Assembly (NCBI GenBank): GCA_938040055.1
Contig: CALHWY010000002.1
Coordinates: 1-23,350, forward strand
Source of the DNA: an uncultured Endomicrobiia bacterium
GTDB lineage: Bacteria; Elusimicrobiota; Endomicrobiia; Endomicrobiales; Endomicrobiaceae
Length of the DNA stretch: 23,350 bases
Direction: 5' to 3'
The translations under genes and the position numbers were made by a program. Each line of letters begins with the position of its first letter. The first letter of the stretch is position 1. Positions 15,213-23,295 of this stretch are shown here, piece by piece. The notes beneath the pieces were generated by a model. The model was not told the origin of the DNA. It worked only from the letters and a program-made list of their open reading frames with translations, and did not search any database.

Positions 15213-15475
15213 CCACATAATGCTTTTATTCCATAACTATTGAAAATCTCGTCATACGCTAACTGAGGTTTTATGGCAACGGCAATATCATATACTATGT
15301 CTATAACCATTTTATTAAATTCATATATATTCTTAGATATCTCAATCAAATTATTCTATTTAAAATATTTTGGAAAATAGTCCAAGTTAGGATCCAACTC
15401 TACAACCGGAGCTGAATCTTTACGTTCTACTTCTTTTATCAACTCATCTATTACATTTAACATATTTATTTTCAT
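15213..15475 (-). pseudogene. pyrF: Orotidine-5'-phosphate decarboxylase, 5' fragment (type 2 pyrF)
   Basis: From the ATG at 15473-15475 (or the one at 15461-15463) the frame reads LNVIDELIKEVERKDSAPVV, then ELDPNLDYFPKYF, a TAG, and continues in the same phase as NIYEFNKMVIDIVYDIAVAI, KPQLAYDEIFNSYGIKAL up to the IS tip at 15212. The D-P-N-L-D-Y-x-P, E-F-N-K-x-I-I-D and K-P-Q-x-A-Y/F-x-E...G-I-K-A-L blocks are the N-terminal third of bacterial type-2 OMP decarboxylases, which make UMP in pyrimidine synthesis. The catalytic DAKRGD part is missing. One in-frame stop plus truncation by IS copy 2 make it a pseudogene. It is not evident whether an intact copy exists elsewhere in the genome. Confidence 0.8.
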
Positions 15476-15725
15476 AAATATTGAATGTTTGTTTTTTTAT
15501 GGCCATGTTATTTTTTACCTCTTCCTTTGAGGGAAAAATAAAAGGTATATTATCCAATAAGATTATTGAATTTGAATCAGGAAGTTCTTCCGCAGGATAT
15601 GTGGAACCAAAACCTTCAAAAGCCCCATCACATTTCATAGTATCGTATGAAATACCATCATTGTTAAAGTGCATGCTGAGATTAACCATTGAAAAGTGTT
15701 TACCATGGTAAGATATGTTAATCAT
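15444..15725 (-). pseudogene. Orphan FNNDGI-type domain, probable fragment
   Basis: A 93-codon frame whose residues about 13-72 contain VNLSMHFNNDGISYDT, DGAFEGFGSTYPAEELPDS and LLDNIPFIFPSKEE. This F-N-N-D-G-I-S ... F-x-G-x-G-x-T-Y-P-A-E-E-L-P pattern resembles a conserved beta-domain I associate with secreted sugar-processing enzymes; that assignment is from memory and uncertain. The start ATG has AGAGG about 10 nt upstream, and the codon before it is a stop in the same phase. After KKQTFNI the sequence runs into the pyrF start region, so the C-terminal tail (YENKYVKCNR) is probably not original. It could be a surviving short gene, but a truncated remnant is more likely. No signal peptide is visible. 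Confidence 0.5.
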
Positions 15726-16931
15726 TTATTGTAGCGCCTCTTTAAAATTTTGAATAGCATATTCAAAGATGTAAATGAACGCTTTTAGGATGTGTCTTTA
15801 CTATACTGGCTACAAAATTGAAAGTACAAAAACTATGTGAATACTTATAGCAACTTAAGAGCCTTATTGTCAATAAGATTTATATATTGATGAATTCAAG
15901 TTGCCGGTTTGGCAGTAAATTAAAAAATTATTTGCACCAGCAAATTTAAATATTTTACCGCTCTGTTGCCGACCCAATCCGGATGTTTTCTGCTGCTATC
16001 TGCTTATCGCTTATTTTTTAAATCCGCATCTTTTAAAAAAGCATCTTATAAGTTCGCTTGTGTTTTCTGCCGTTCTTTTTTTAACTGTGATATATCCGGC
16101 AAAAATAAAATATTGTTCCTAAAGTTCGGCTAATTGCTCAATGTTTTACGTTTTGCAAACAGTTGTCATAAATAATGCTCTTAATAAGATTTTCAGATAT
16201 CTTTGCATACCATTAACAGTGTCAAATTAGATTCTTTGCTGGTTCCATCTTTTACTTTCTCAAATTTTTCCATTCGCATTTTTCGTTAACCCCTAACTTT
16301 TAAAAGGCTTTTTCTTTTTATCAAATTCGTTTTCCAATACCATAACTTGGCGGTCTCAACCCTGTCTTTTATTGCCTCATGCCTTTTTTCTTTTAGAGCA
16401 CCCTTGTATTTCTTTTCTTCTTTAGCTTAAAGTATAGAACAAGCGATTAAATCGGGCCTTTCTTTGAATATCCGGCGATCAATACTTTCAGCGCTCATCA
16501 AAGAGGCAATTAATCCTCCTCGGATATTTCTTCATGTAAGCAATTCTTTAATACGTTTCTCTTAGCAAATAGCTTTTCAATACAAACTTCTTATGCTCTT
16601 TTGCCGCCTTCTCTTTTCCTTTTTATGCGCTGCATATGGCATAATATACTTCTTTCCGTATTTCTTTTATATTTCCCGGCTTATCGCGAGCTTTTGCGCC
16701 TGCCGAGTTTTTAGTCTGTTTCCGGTATTGTATTCTCTTTGTCAAGTAAAATAAAAGCCGGTTTCTTTTCTTTCTCTTTTAAATGACAGTTTTTTATCCT
16801 TTCATTTTACCGGCTTCGCTTTTTCTTCCCTTATAAAACATCGCTCCGGCAAGCTGAACGCACAGGTCAAAATGGATATGCCCTTTCTTAGTAGAATATA
16901 GGATAGATATCAAATACTAGTTAAGAAAGAA
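15726..16931. other. Decayed, stop-ridden stretch
   Basis: About 1.2 kb without an intact gene. On the minus strand there are scattered coding-like pieces in changing phases, for example KEKRHEAIKDRVETAKLWYW near 16370 and TSKESNLTLLMVCKDI near 16220. This suggests one or two old genes beyond recognition. Purine/pyrimidine strand bias (T-rich plus strand) continues throughout, as expected of former minus-strand genes. Confidence 0.5.
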
Positions 16932-17151
16932 ATGGAAATAAAGAGGCTGGTTTTAGAAAAAGTTGAAAAATTAAAGATAAAGGAACTAATATTAAGTGAA
17001 TTTATTAAACTTTTTGTATTAATATCTAAAAGCCCTGACCTTAATACGGGTATAGAACGTTTAAATAAAAGTCTGCCACCAAAAGCATTATATGAGACTT
17101 ATTAATGAAATTTCAAATAATATTAACGACTTAAGAAAACAGGCAAAATAA
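16932..17151 (+). pseudogene. Short helical ORF with a frameshift, unrecognised
   Basis: From the ATG at 16932 a 57-codon frame reads MEIKRLVLEKVEKLKIKELI, then LSEFIKLFVLISKSPDLNTG and ends at 17105. In the next phase the sequence continues smoothly as RLINEISNNINDLRKQAK to a TAA at 17151, so one frameshift near 17095 probably split a protein of about 73 residues. The phase is also open upstream (DRYQILVKKE) to a TAG. It is one of the few plus-strand coding signals. Strongly helical and Lys/Glu/Leu-rich, it has no identifiable family. Confidence 0.4.
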
Positions 17152-17324
17152 TTATAATTTTAAACACCTTTATTGCTTCTTCAGTTATTAATAACCGCAT
17201 CTTTTTACTCATGGAATTCTTTAATATAAAAAGGATATGTATTTGACCCTAACGTAAGATTTATGCATCAAATTATTCTGTTTCTAAAAGATACTCTTAC
17301 AATAGTAACAACTTCTGTATACAT

Positions 17325-17361
17325 AAAAAGAGAGGGCGTATAAAGACGCCCTCTCTTTTTT
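17325..17361 (-). terminator. Strong intrinsic terminator after the Ig/CBM-like lipoprotein gene
   Basis: A perfect 15-bp stem (17325-17339 with 17346-17360) has a 6-nt loop (17340-17345) and A/T runs at both sides. It lies 14 bases after the stop codon of the gene at 17375-18553. Because it is flanked by A-runs on one side and T-runs on the other, it may act in both directions. 17152-17324 holds nothing else I can identify. Confidence 0.9.
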
Positions 17362-17374
17362 AAATGAATACACT

Positions 17375-18553
17375 TCACTTTTCCAAATATACATAGTCAA
17401 TCATTACTTGTGAAGGAGGTGTAATAGCTATATTAGGATTATCTCCTCCTGACGGATTTTGAACAAATACAGCCACAAAAGGAGTAGCTACAGAGGTTCT
17501 GTTTATTGACAAAGGAATTTCACATTTCGTCCAAGTCATATTATTTATAGTGAAAATACCTTCATTATGTGCCCCGTCAGTATTTACAAATCTTGCGACA
17601 AACTTAGTGTCGCTTGAGGATACACCTTTGGCGTAGAAAACAAGCTTGTTGTAATCGCTGTAATTTGTATGCGTTCCTGCAAATTGCAAACCGTCCCAGT
17701 TATTCGGAAGATTTTTAAAGTCATAACGATATAAATTTCTTGTCCGGTTATCATAACCAACATCGGAAACTATACCGATACCAAGATATGTTTGCCCTTG
17801 GTTTCTCCACCACCACATATCGTTTAAATTACTTCCAACAGCGAATGCCCCGTTTTCCACAAGAACTTTTCTTTCTGTTATAGGTGGTTCCGTGCTCCCG
17901 ACAACAATATTTACAACGGAACTGTCAACCGTGCCATATGAAGCCTTTACCGTAGCCGTTCCGCTGCTTATTGAAGGAGTAAATGTAACCGCAGCGCCGC
18001 TGTCGCTCGGATTAGGTGATATGCTGCCGCCTGTTGCCGTCCAGTTAATCTGATATGCAGACCCCGTATAAGTATTGGTGGCGGACATAACGCTTGCGGT
18101 AAATGTTATTGTGTCTGTGCTTGTAATGCTTTGAGGCGAAGAAGGAGTTATCATAACCGAATCTATCACTATCGGAGCTTCATTGATAGAAAACTGAACC
18201 GGCGCGGAATTGACGCCATTATAAGAAGCGACGATTGTACCCTGCCCGGACGCGGACATGTTTGCCGTAAACACGGTTTGCGAAGCAGGGTTAGGAGAAC
18301 ATGTGCCAAGCCCCGTGGAAGGATTGACCACCCAGTTTACCGGGGCGCCGGCAATTTCAATACCGTTATTTTTCACTGTCGCCGTCAGTACACGCGTAGA
18401 GGAACTTGAAGTTATTTCTCCCAAAAAAGAAGGCGTAACTTCTATGCTTATGGAGCTTACCGGGTTTTTCTTGCTTTTCTTTTCCGAAGCGCAGGAAAGT
18501 ATAGTCAAACCGCATGCTAAAAAAGCCGCTAAAACAAAAACCGTCTTTTTCAT
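17375..18553 (-). CDS. Ig-domain lipoprotein with C-terminal carbohydrate-binding-like domain
   Basis: A 392-residue lipoprotein. The signal peptide ends in the lipobox ILSC (Cys21), followed by a Lys/Ser-rich spacer (ASEKKSKKNP). Two bacterial Ig-like (Big-type) domains follow: about 35-127 (ISIEVTPSF start, GTIVASYNGVNSAPVQFSI end) and about 133-220 (SVMITPSSPQSI ... GTATVKASYGTVDSSVVNI). The C-terminal domain (about 230-392) is a jelly-roll of the kind in CBM-like proteins: NKLVFYAKGVSSSD, TWTKCEIPLS and the closing VMIDYVYLEK. That ending parallels FYLDDIVYE and FYIDEVRYE in the paralogues to its right. The ATG at 18551-18553 is chosen because AAGGAG lies 7 nt upstream; a longer frame opening at a TTG overlaps that site. 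Monocistronic, ended by the 17325-17361 terminator. It probably displays a glycan-binding domain on the cell surface or in the periplasm. Confidence 0.85.
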   Translation of the reverse strand: MKKTVFVLAAFLACGLTILSCASEKKSKKNPVSSISIEVTPSFLGEITSSSSTRVLTATVKNNGIEIAGAPVNWVVNPSTGLGTCSPNPASQTVFTANMSASGQGTIVASYNGVNSAPVQFSINEAPIVIDSVMITPSSPQSITSTDTITFTASVMSATNTYTGSAYQINWTATGGSISPNPSDSGAAVTFTPSISSGTATVKASYGTVDSSVVNIVVGSTEPPITERKVLVENGAFAVGSNLNDMWWWRNQGQTYLGIGIVSDVGYDNRTRNLYRYDFKNLPNNWDGLQFAGTHTNYSDYNKLVFYAKGVSSSDTKFVARFVNTDGAHNEGIFTINNMTWTKCEIPLSINRTSVATPFVAVFVQNPSGGDNPNIAITPPSQVMIDYVYLEK

Positions 18554-18895
18554 GTTTTCTCCTTTCAAATCAGCCGGTATACGTATGTACCTAGCTATTT
18601 TATTTTTTAGCCGTCAGCAGTTTTAAAATTATTTGACAAATGCTGCGGTCTAAAGTTTTTTACGTTTTTTGCATTCCTGTTTATCGGTTAATACTATTTT
18701 GTATCAATTCTGTCTTTTTAAAATAAAGCGCCTTAGAATATGCATATGTCGGATTTTAAGCATACAGCCGTTCATTTACATAAAAGTTAATATTTTCAAT
18801 GGAGATTTCATACACCGAATAAGACTCTGTGAAAGACGTATGTAAAGGTCTGCGCCCTTTATGTATTCCCGAATAAACGCGGCTAACCGCCGAAT
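18554..18895. other. Intergenic region, no gene seen
   Basis: About 340 bases upstream of the Ig/CBM-like lipoprotein gene. A TAAAAT on the minus strand near 18600 is a possible -10 but has no clear -35. AATTCCGGAATT (18893-18904) is a 12-bp palindrome directly beside a GCGG-CTAA-CCGC hairpin (18879-18890); its role is unknown. Confidence 0.4.
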
Positions 18896-18905
18896 TCCGG
18901 AATTT

Positions 18906-20190
18906 TCAAGTCATCTTCATTTTAGTATAGCCTCTAAAATCTTTTGTCTCTCCGCTGTTAAATTTAAAAACTGCGCGGACTTTTGGTTCTGCAATAAAAA
19001 TCTTTATTTCCAAACAGCTTTTTTTCACAGTAGTAATGCTGCCATAATACATCACTATAAAAGCGGCATAGCGACGGATTTTATAAGCAAAATCCGGTTC
19101 ATTTCCCAAATCGTTATAAAAGCGGCATTGAGATTGATTTTATAAGAATCTTTTATCGTTACTTCCGCCGTACCTTTAATTGCTTTATTTGAGGCAAGGC
19201 TTGCCGCAATCGCTTTCTTCCATTTGCTCTTTGGAACAAGCTGAACGGTTTGCCCTATCAAAGCATTCAAAGATCCTTTTGCAGTTTCCTAACCGCTCCG
19301 CATACAGCTTGCGAACTGCTCCGCTTTACCTCAGGCCTAGGATCCGGCGTATATCCGTTTTGCCTTTTAACAACTGCGGTAAAATGTGCTTTTTAGAACC
19401 GTCTCCGACAGCCTTAATGACAAAGCGGCTTATACCTGTTAGCTTGATTCCGTCAATTTCATCTATAATAACATCAATATTGTCAAAAAACTTTCATATT
19501 CAGCGCCGATCTTGCCTGTAAAATTATTTTTTCCGGCACTAAAAACAGTACCTTGTACCGGCAAAGAGCCGCTTATGTCAAATGTTACCGCGCCAAAGGC
19601 GTATATTGTGCACTTGATAGCGACATCGGTTGCCAAAATATTTCCAGCATTTACTAAGGAAGCTTTAAAATTATGCTTCGTTATTTGCAAATAAAGACAG
19701 AGAAGGACGAGGAAACGTCAATTTTAACTTCGTAAGTCATCTTTTTTATTGTAATTTTGGCAGAAGGCATACCCCTGACAAATACTTTGCCGTCATATGA
19801 TTCTGTTCCGGACGTAAACACGGCGGAAACGGCAGGAGATGTCCGGCTTTTGCACCAAAAAACCGCCATAGAAATCAAAAACAGCCACTTTAACCGCAAT
19901 ACAGCCGTCCGGCTTAAGCTAAAAGAGCCGACATAGGACATCCGTGCTTAAATCCGTCTTCCAGTTTTAAAGCGTCGTGCGCAGAATTTTCACCGCTGCC
20001 TTTTATAGAAGCTTTTTTAAATGCATGGCTTTCTCCGTAATATAAATGAACGGAAAAATCCGCAGTATCAATGCTTACCGTATAATTTTTCAAAGATTTT
20101 GCCGAGCGCAAAAAAGCTTTAGCACCGAATGAAAACAATAAAAAAATACAGAAAAACACAAACACCAATAAAACAATTCTTTTTTAAATT
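18906..20190 (-). pseudogene. Exported or membrane-anchored protein gene broken by several frameshifts (AsmA-like?)
   Basis: A single former gene can be followed through at least five phases. It starts near 20180 with a membrane or signal segment (VFVFFCIFLLFSFGAKAFLR) and then YTVSIDTADFSVHLYYGESH. Next come AVFTSGTESYDGKVFVRGMP (19681-19941) and LVNAGNILATDVAIKCTIYA (19463-19690). The phase reading SRFVIKAVGDGSKKHILPQL, LKGKTDIRRIL (about 19360-19500) follows, then IGQTVQLVPKSKWKKAIAAS (19055-19270) and FIAEPKVRAVFKFNSGETKD (18906-19109). An N-terminal anchor followed by repeating beta-strands, with an L-P-x-L-L-K-G-K-x-D-I-R-R-I-L piece, recalls AsmA-type proteins, but LEA-2-like or other beta-rich families are equally possible. 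Part of the damage is a 59-bp duplication at 19056-19146. It follows the gene at 20209-21300 by about 20 bases. Confidence 0.6.
19056..19146 (-). repeat. 59-bp-spaced direct repeat inside the decayed gene
   Basis: TATAAAAGCGGCAT occurs at 19056-19069 and 19115-19128, and GATTTTATAAG at 19077-19087 and 19136-19146, both pairs offset by exactly 59 bases. Each copy encodes a K-I-x-x-x-A-A-F-I segment, in different phases. A tandem duplication of 59 bp, not a multiple of three, would itself create a frameshift. Confidence 0.7.
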
Positions 20191-20208
20191 AAAATGTTTT
20201 GCCGTTAT

Positions 20209-21300
20209 TTATTCGTATACGATATCATCAAGATAAAACACCGCGCCCGCGGCATTGTTAATTTTGGTAAGCGTAAAACAAAATCCTCCTATTATATTGG
20301 ATAAATCGGCGCCTTCTATATTAATAAAATAATGCTTCCATTCAGTTGAAAGTTCGACAGGCCCGATGGCGACCGAATCGGAATCTTCGTGTTTTTTCCC
20401 CTTGATGCCGCCCATTATGAAATTATCGATAATCTCCGTGCCTTTCTCCCCCCTCGCCCAAAAAGAAATTCTTTCCGCGCCGGTAAGGTTAAACCCGTAT
20501 CCTTTGTCCCCCCAGTTATTCGGAGGCTCCGTCCAGTATACTCCGGACCATCCGACTTTCCCTTTGGCAGGTCTGTAAGTGACTTTTATGCATGTTTTGC
20601 CCGAATGAGGTTTAACCTTATGTCCCTGCTCCATTGAAATGGAACTTATGTCTCCCATAAGTCCGTACGGAGAATAATGATTATTTTTAGAACCTATATC
20701 CGTGTATACGTAAAAAGGCTTAAATCCCGATTTATTCGTAAAAACGGGTTTGGAAATTTTTTCTCTGGCCGGTCTTTTTTTTACGGCAGGTTTTGGAAGA
20801 TCCTGTCTGGATATTTCTTGTTTTGACCCAGGCTTTGAGGCAGCCGCTTTCTCGGCTTTAGGTTTTGCAGAAGACTTTGTTTTTCCGGACGGCTTAGAAA
20901 GTTCCTGTTTGGAGATTTTCGGACTTTCGGCAGTTTTAGTCTTAAAAGTATTGGAATCTTCGGATTTTGCCGCAGATTGCGGTTTAGAAGATGTTTTAGT
21001 AAGCTCTCCGGATTGCTTTTGCTTATTAGGTTCTTGCTGATTTTGTTTTTGGTTTTCAGGAACGGGTTCAACCGTTGAAGCCCGGCCGGCTTCATCATCC
21101 GTTATTTCCGGCTTTACTTCAAGCACAGACGCATTTGTTTCTTTTTTTACCGTAGCAGATATTTGATCTTCAGGGGATTTTGGAGTTTTTATTTTATTTC
21201 TGTAATGCCACGGGCCTACCGCGCATGCCCTCAGAAACATAAGAATGACAAGTATCACTAATAGAATCGCAAGAAAAATTGTGGTTATTTTATTATCCAT
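20209..21300 (-). CDS. Membrane-anchored protein with Lys/Pro/Ser linker and carbohydrate-binding-like domain
   Basis: A 363-residue protein. Residues 8-26 are one hydrophobic helix (TIFLAILLVILVILMFL), followed by RACAVG, which could be a poor lipobox, so a membrane or lipid anchor is likely. Residues about 36-186 are a low-complexity linker rich in Lys, Pro, Ser, Ala and Gln with near-repeats (KISKQELSKP and GSKQEISRQDLPKP). Residues about 193-363 form a jelly-roll domain nearly parallel to that of the gene at 22570-23241: FYVYTD, WSGVYWTEPPNNWGDKGYGF, ISFWARGEKG and FYLDDIVYE occupy the same positions. That domain resembles carbohydrate-binding modules. The linker probably spans the peptidoglycan or projects the domain outward. 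A promoter candidate lies upstream at 21347-21376. AAGGGAG stands somewhat far (about 11 nt) from the ATG. Confidence 0.85.
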   Translation of the reverse strand: MDNKITTIFLAILLVILVILMFLRACAVGPWHYRNKIKTPKSPEDQISATVKKETNASVLEVKPEITDDEAGRASTVEPVPENQKQNQQEPNKQKQSGELTKTSSKPQSAAKSEDSNTFKTKTAESPKISKQELSKPSGKTKSSAKPKAEKAAASKPGSKQEISRQDLPKPAVKKRPAREKISKPVFTNKSGFKPFYVYTDIGSKNNHYSPYGLMGDISSISMEQGHKVKPHSGKTCIKVTYRPAKGKVGWSGVYWTEPPNNWGDKGYGFNLTGAERISFWARGEKGTEIIDNFIMGGIKGKKHEDSDSVAIGPVELSTEWKHYFINIEGADLSNIIGGFCFTLTKINNAAGAVFYLDDIVYE

Positions 21301-21346
21301 TACAAAATGAACTCCCTTGCGCCCTAAAGCATTACATACACGTAAT

Positions 21347-21376
21347 TTTATAGCATATTCAAGAACTAAATATCAA
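21347..21376 (-). promoter_or_regulatory. Candidate sigma70-type promoter before the linker/CBM-like gene
   Basis: TTGATA (21371-21376), 18 nt, then TATAAA (21347-21352) on the minus strand. The -35 overlaps the last codons of the DUF5683-like gene. It would give a leader of about 40 nt for the gene starting at 21300. Confidence 0.5.
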
Positions 21377-21917
21377 GTTGTTTACTATAAGTTACAAAGC
21401 AGCCGTCATTGCGCGGGTTATAGTAAAAATTAAAAGCCGAAGCGGAAGCCCTTCCTTCCGAAATCTGTTTTTTGCATACAAAATATGCGTCTATTACGGA
21501 ATAAAGCCATGTTCCCAAAGCTACAAAAGTTAATATTTTGGAAGTTTGATAATTGTCCTCATATTCATCATAATATTTGCCGTCAAATACGGGGGATTCT
21601 TCATATTTTTCATATTTATCATAAGCCTGCGCGTTAAAATAGAACGCTCCGACAGTTGAAACCGCAAAAATACCGAAAGTCATCCAGGCTTTCAAAGGCT
21701 GATCGTTCCAGCCCTGCCCCCAGCCCGGCATTAAAGCCGACCGCACGGAAGCGTTAAAAGGCTTTACTTCGGAAAAATCCAAATCTATATTTCCCGCATA
21801 AGCCGCTGAATTTATAAACAAAGCGGAAATGAAAAGACATACCGTGATCGTTTTTCTCATTTTATTATCCGCCTTAAACATTCTCCAAACTGCAGCAAAT
21901 ATGGTGTTTTTTCTCAT
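21366..21917 (-). CDS. DUF5683-like membrane protein
   Basis: A 183-residue protein of the small PGWGQ-type family (DUF5683-like). Features are SALMPGWGQGWNDQPLKAW, a membrane helix (FGIFAVSTVGAFYF), a Tyr/Glu-rich amphipathic stretch (AYDKYEKYEESP), and a second helix with ILTFVALGTWLYSVIDAYF. Function in this family is unknown; it is widespread in bacteria with double membranes, often beside secreted proteins. Two starts are possible. The ATG at 21917 forms an ATGA overlap with the previous gene and has AAGG 9 nt upstream. The ATG at 21860 begins a textbook signal peptide (MRKTITVCLFISALFINSAA) and would give 164 residues. The outer start is listed; the inner one may be the real one. It is the last gene of the lipoprotein operon. 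Confidence 0.78.
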   Translation of the reverse strand: MRKNTIFAAVWRMFKADNKMRKTITVCLFISALFINSAAYAGNIDLDFSEVKPFNASVRSALMPGWGQGWNDQPLKAWMTFGIFAVSTVGAFYFNAQAYDKYEKYEESPVFDGKYYDEYEDNYQTSKILTFVALGTWLYSVIDAYFVCKKQISEGRASASAFNFYYNPRNDGCFVTYSKQLDI

Positions 21918-22573
21918 TTTGTCAACCTTATATCGTCAAGATATATCGTTCCGCCGCCGCAAGATGAACCCGTTTCAGGCTGCATAGTAACCGAAATATA
22001 AGTTTTAACGGAAGTATGGTCATAAGCGGATATGTCAACTTCATAATAAGCCCAGCCCGAACTGTTTTTTATTACAATATCTTTCTCGGGATAAGAATGC
22101 CCGAAAACATTTATCACAAGCTCCGTATTATATTTCAAGCCGGATTTAATCCAAAAAGAAATTTTTTTATATCCCGCCGCGCTTAAATCCCTCGGGCCGC
22201 CCGAAGCCGTGGTATTAAGCCAGAAATTAACATTATTTGCCGGAACGCCGCTATATGTTTCGCTGTGATCTCCGGACCATCTCATTTTAAAAGATTTATA
22301 TCCGCTGTGTGAAACTCCGCTGTATTGGGCTTCCAGCTCATTGCCCAAATGTCCGTATTTTTCCCAGATGTTCGTATACGCGCCTATGGCTTTTTCAAAA
22401 GGCTGCACCCTGGTCATTATATCGCCGTTTCGGTAAAGAATAAAAGGATCGCCCCAAGAAAGATCTGAATCATTAACGCCGTTATACATCAGCGCTCCCG
22501 CAGGATTTCTTTCGCATCCGCAGAAAATAAAAAACGAAAAAGAAACAGTTAAAAATAAAATTAATTTTTTCAT
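21914..22573 (-). CDS. Lipoprotein with carbohydrate-binding-like domain
   Basis: A 219-residue lipoprotein. The signal peptide MKKLILFLTVSFSFFIFCGC ends at the acylated Cys20. The remainder is one jelly-roll domain: SGYKSFKMRWSGDHSETYSG, YKKISFWIKSGLKYNTELVI, GWAYYEVDISAYD and the closing GGGTIYLDDIRLTK. The order of elements (ligand-face strand, I-S-F-W-x-K/R-G, W-x-x-Y, F/I-Y-L-D-D-I-x) is the same as in its neighbours, although sequence identity looks low. It is joined to both neighbours by 4-nt ATGA overlaps (22570-22573 and 21914-21917), so translation is coupled. Binding to a polysaccharide at the outer membrane is a reasonable inference; no catalytic motif is visible. Confidence 0.85.
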   Translation of the reverse strand: MKKLILFLTVSFSFFIFCGCERNPAGALMYNGVNDSDLSWGDPFILYRNGDIMTRVQPFEKAIGAYTNIWEKYGHLGNELEAQYSGVSHSGYKSFKMRWSGDHSETYSGVPANNVNFWLNTTASGGPRDLSAAGYKKISFWIKSGLKYNTELVINVFGHSYPEKDIVIKNSSGWAYYEVDISAYDHTSVKTYISVTMQPETGSSCGGGTIYLDDIRLTK

Positions 22574-23241
22574 TTGCTCATCTCGTATCTTACTTCATCT
22601 ATATAAAAAATACATCCGTCAGGATTATCCGCTTTACTTACAACAAAAGCAAAACCTCCGGCAATATACGACATATCTTTCTTCCTGAGATCCATCCAGT
22701 AAAGTTTCCAGTCTTTCGTCAGTACGATTTTTTTCTTTACCGCTTCGGCGGAATCCGGAAACTGACCTTTAAGACCTCCGATTTTAACTTCAGCTATCTT
22801 TTCCCCGCCTTTCTCGCCTTTCATCCAGAAAGTCAGATATTCGGCTTTGCCCAGATTATATCCTCCTTTCTTATCGCCCCAGTTATTTGAAGGCTGCTGC
22901 CAGTATATGCCCGCCCATCTGTTGCTTCCTCTTGGAGAATACTGCACTTTTATGCAGTGTTTGCCTGCATAAACGCCTTTCGAATACTGCTGGTTAAACG
23001 TCAGATCCCTGCTGTCGCCCATCCAGCCGGAAGGATAATAATGGTTCAGTATGGCTTTGAAATCCGAGTAAACGTAAAAAGCAAGCTGCGCTCTTTCCTG
23101 CGGAGTAAGTTCTTCCTGCTGCGCAGTTAAAGATTTGCCGGACTTATTTTTACCGGCGCTTGAAGCCGCGCAGGCACAAATAAAACCGGAAAGTATAAAT
23201 AATGCCATTGATAATGAAAATAAATATATTCTTTTATTCAT
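22570..23241 (-). CDS. Lipoprotein with carbohydrate-binding-like domain
   Basis: A 223-residue exported protein starting MNKRIYLFSLSMALFILSGF; a lipobox-like ICAC follows, then a Ser/Gly/Lys spacer. The domain from about residue 55 contains FYVYSDFKAILNHYYPSGWM, WAGIYWQQPSNNWGDKKGGY, YLTFWMKGEKGGEKIAEVKI and the end FYIDEVRYEMSK. It is clearly paralogous to the C-terminal half of the protein at 20209-21300. The ATG at 23239-23241 is preferred because it opens a clean signal peptide. A longer frame from a GTG at 23295, overlapping nothing useful, would add 18 charged residues. It follows the partial paralogue at 23296-23350 and overlaps the next gene by ATGA. Confidence 0.85.
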   Translation of the reverse strand: MNKRIYLFSLSMALFILSGFICACAASSAGKNKSGKSLTAQQEELTPQERAQLAFYVYSDFKAILNHYYPSGWMGDSRDLTFNQQYSKGVYAGKHCIKVQYSPRGSNRWAGIYWQQPSNNWGDKKGGYNLGKAEYLTFWMKGEKGGEKIAEVKIGGLKGQFPDSAEAVKKKIVLTKDWKLYWMDLRKKDMSYIAGGFAFVVSKADNPDGCIFYIDEVRYEMSK

Positions 23242-23295
23242 TGTTGTTATCTTTCCGGAGCGGAGACTGAGATCCCCGCCCCGGGAAAAATTCAC

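Noticed and set aside
18131..18626. Two plus-strand frames of 92 and 122 codons overlapping the Ig/CBM-like lipoprotein gene.
   Set aside because: They are antisense to a clear lipoprotein gene and have no signals or sensible domains.
18879..18904. GCGG/CCGC hairpin beside the palindrome AATTCCGGAATT, considered as a terminator.
   Set aside because: The stem is too short and only four Ts follow; it may be chance.
20366..21098. Several long frames on both strands across the linker region of the 20209-21300 gene.
   Set aside because: The low-complexity Lys/Pro/Ser coding sequence suppresses stops in other phases; the real frame has the anchor, ribosome-binding site and paralogous domain.
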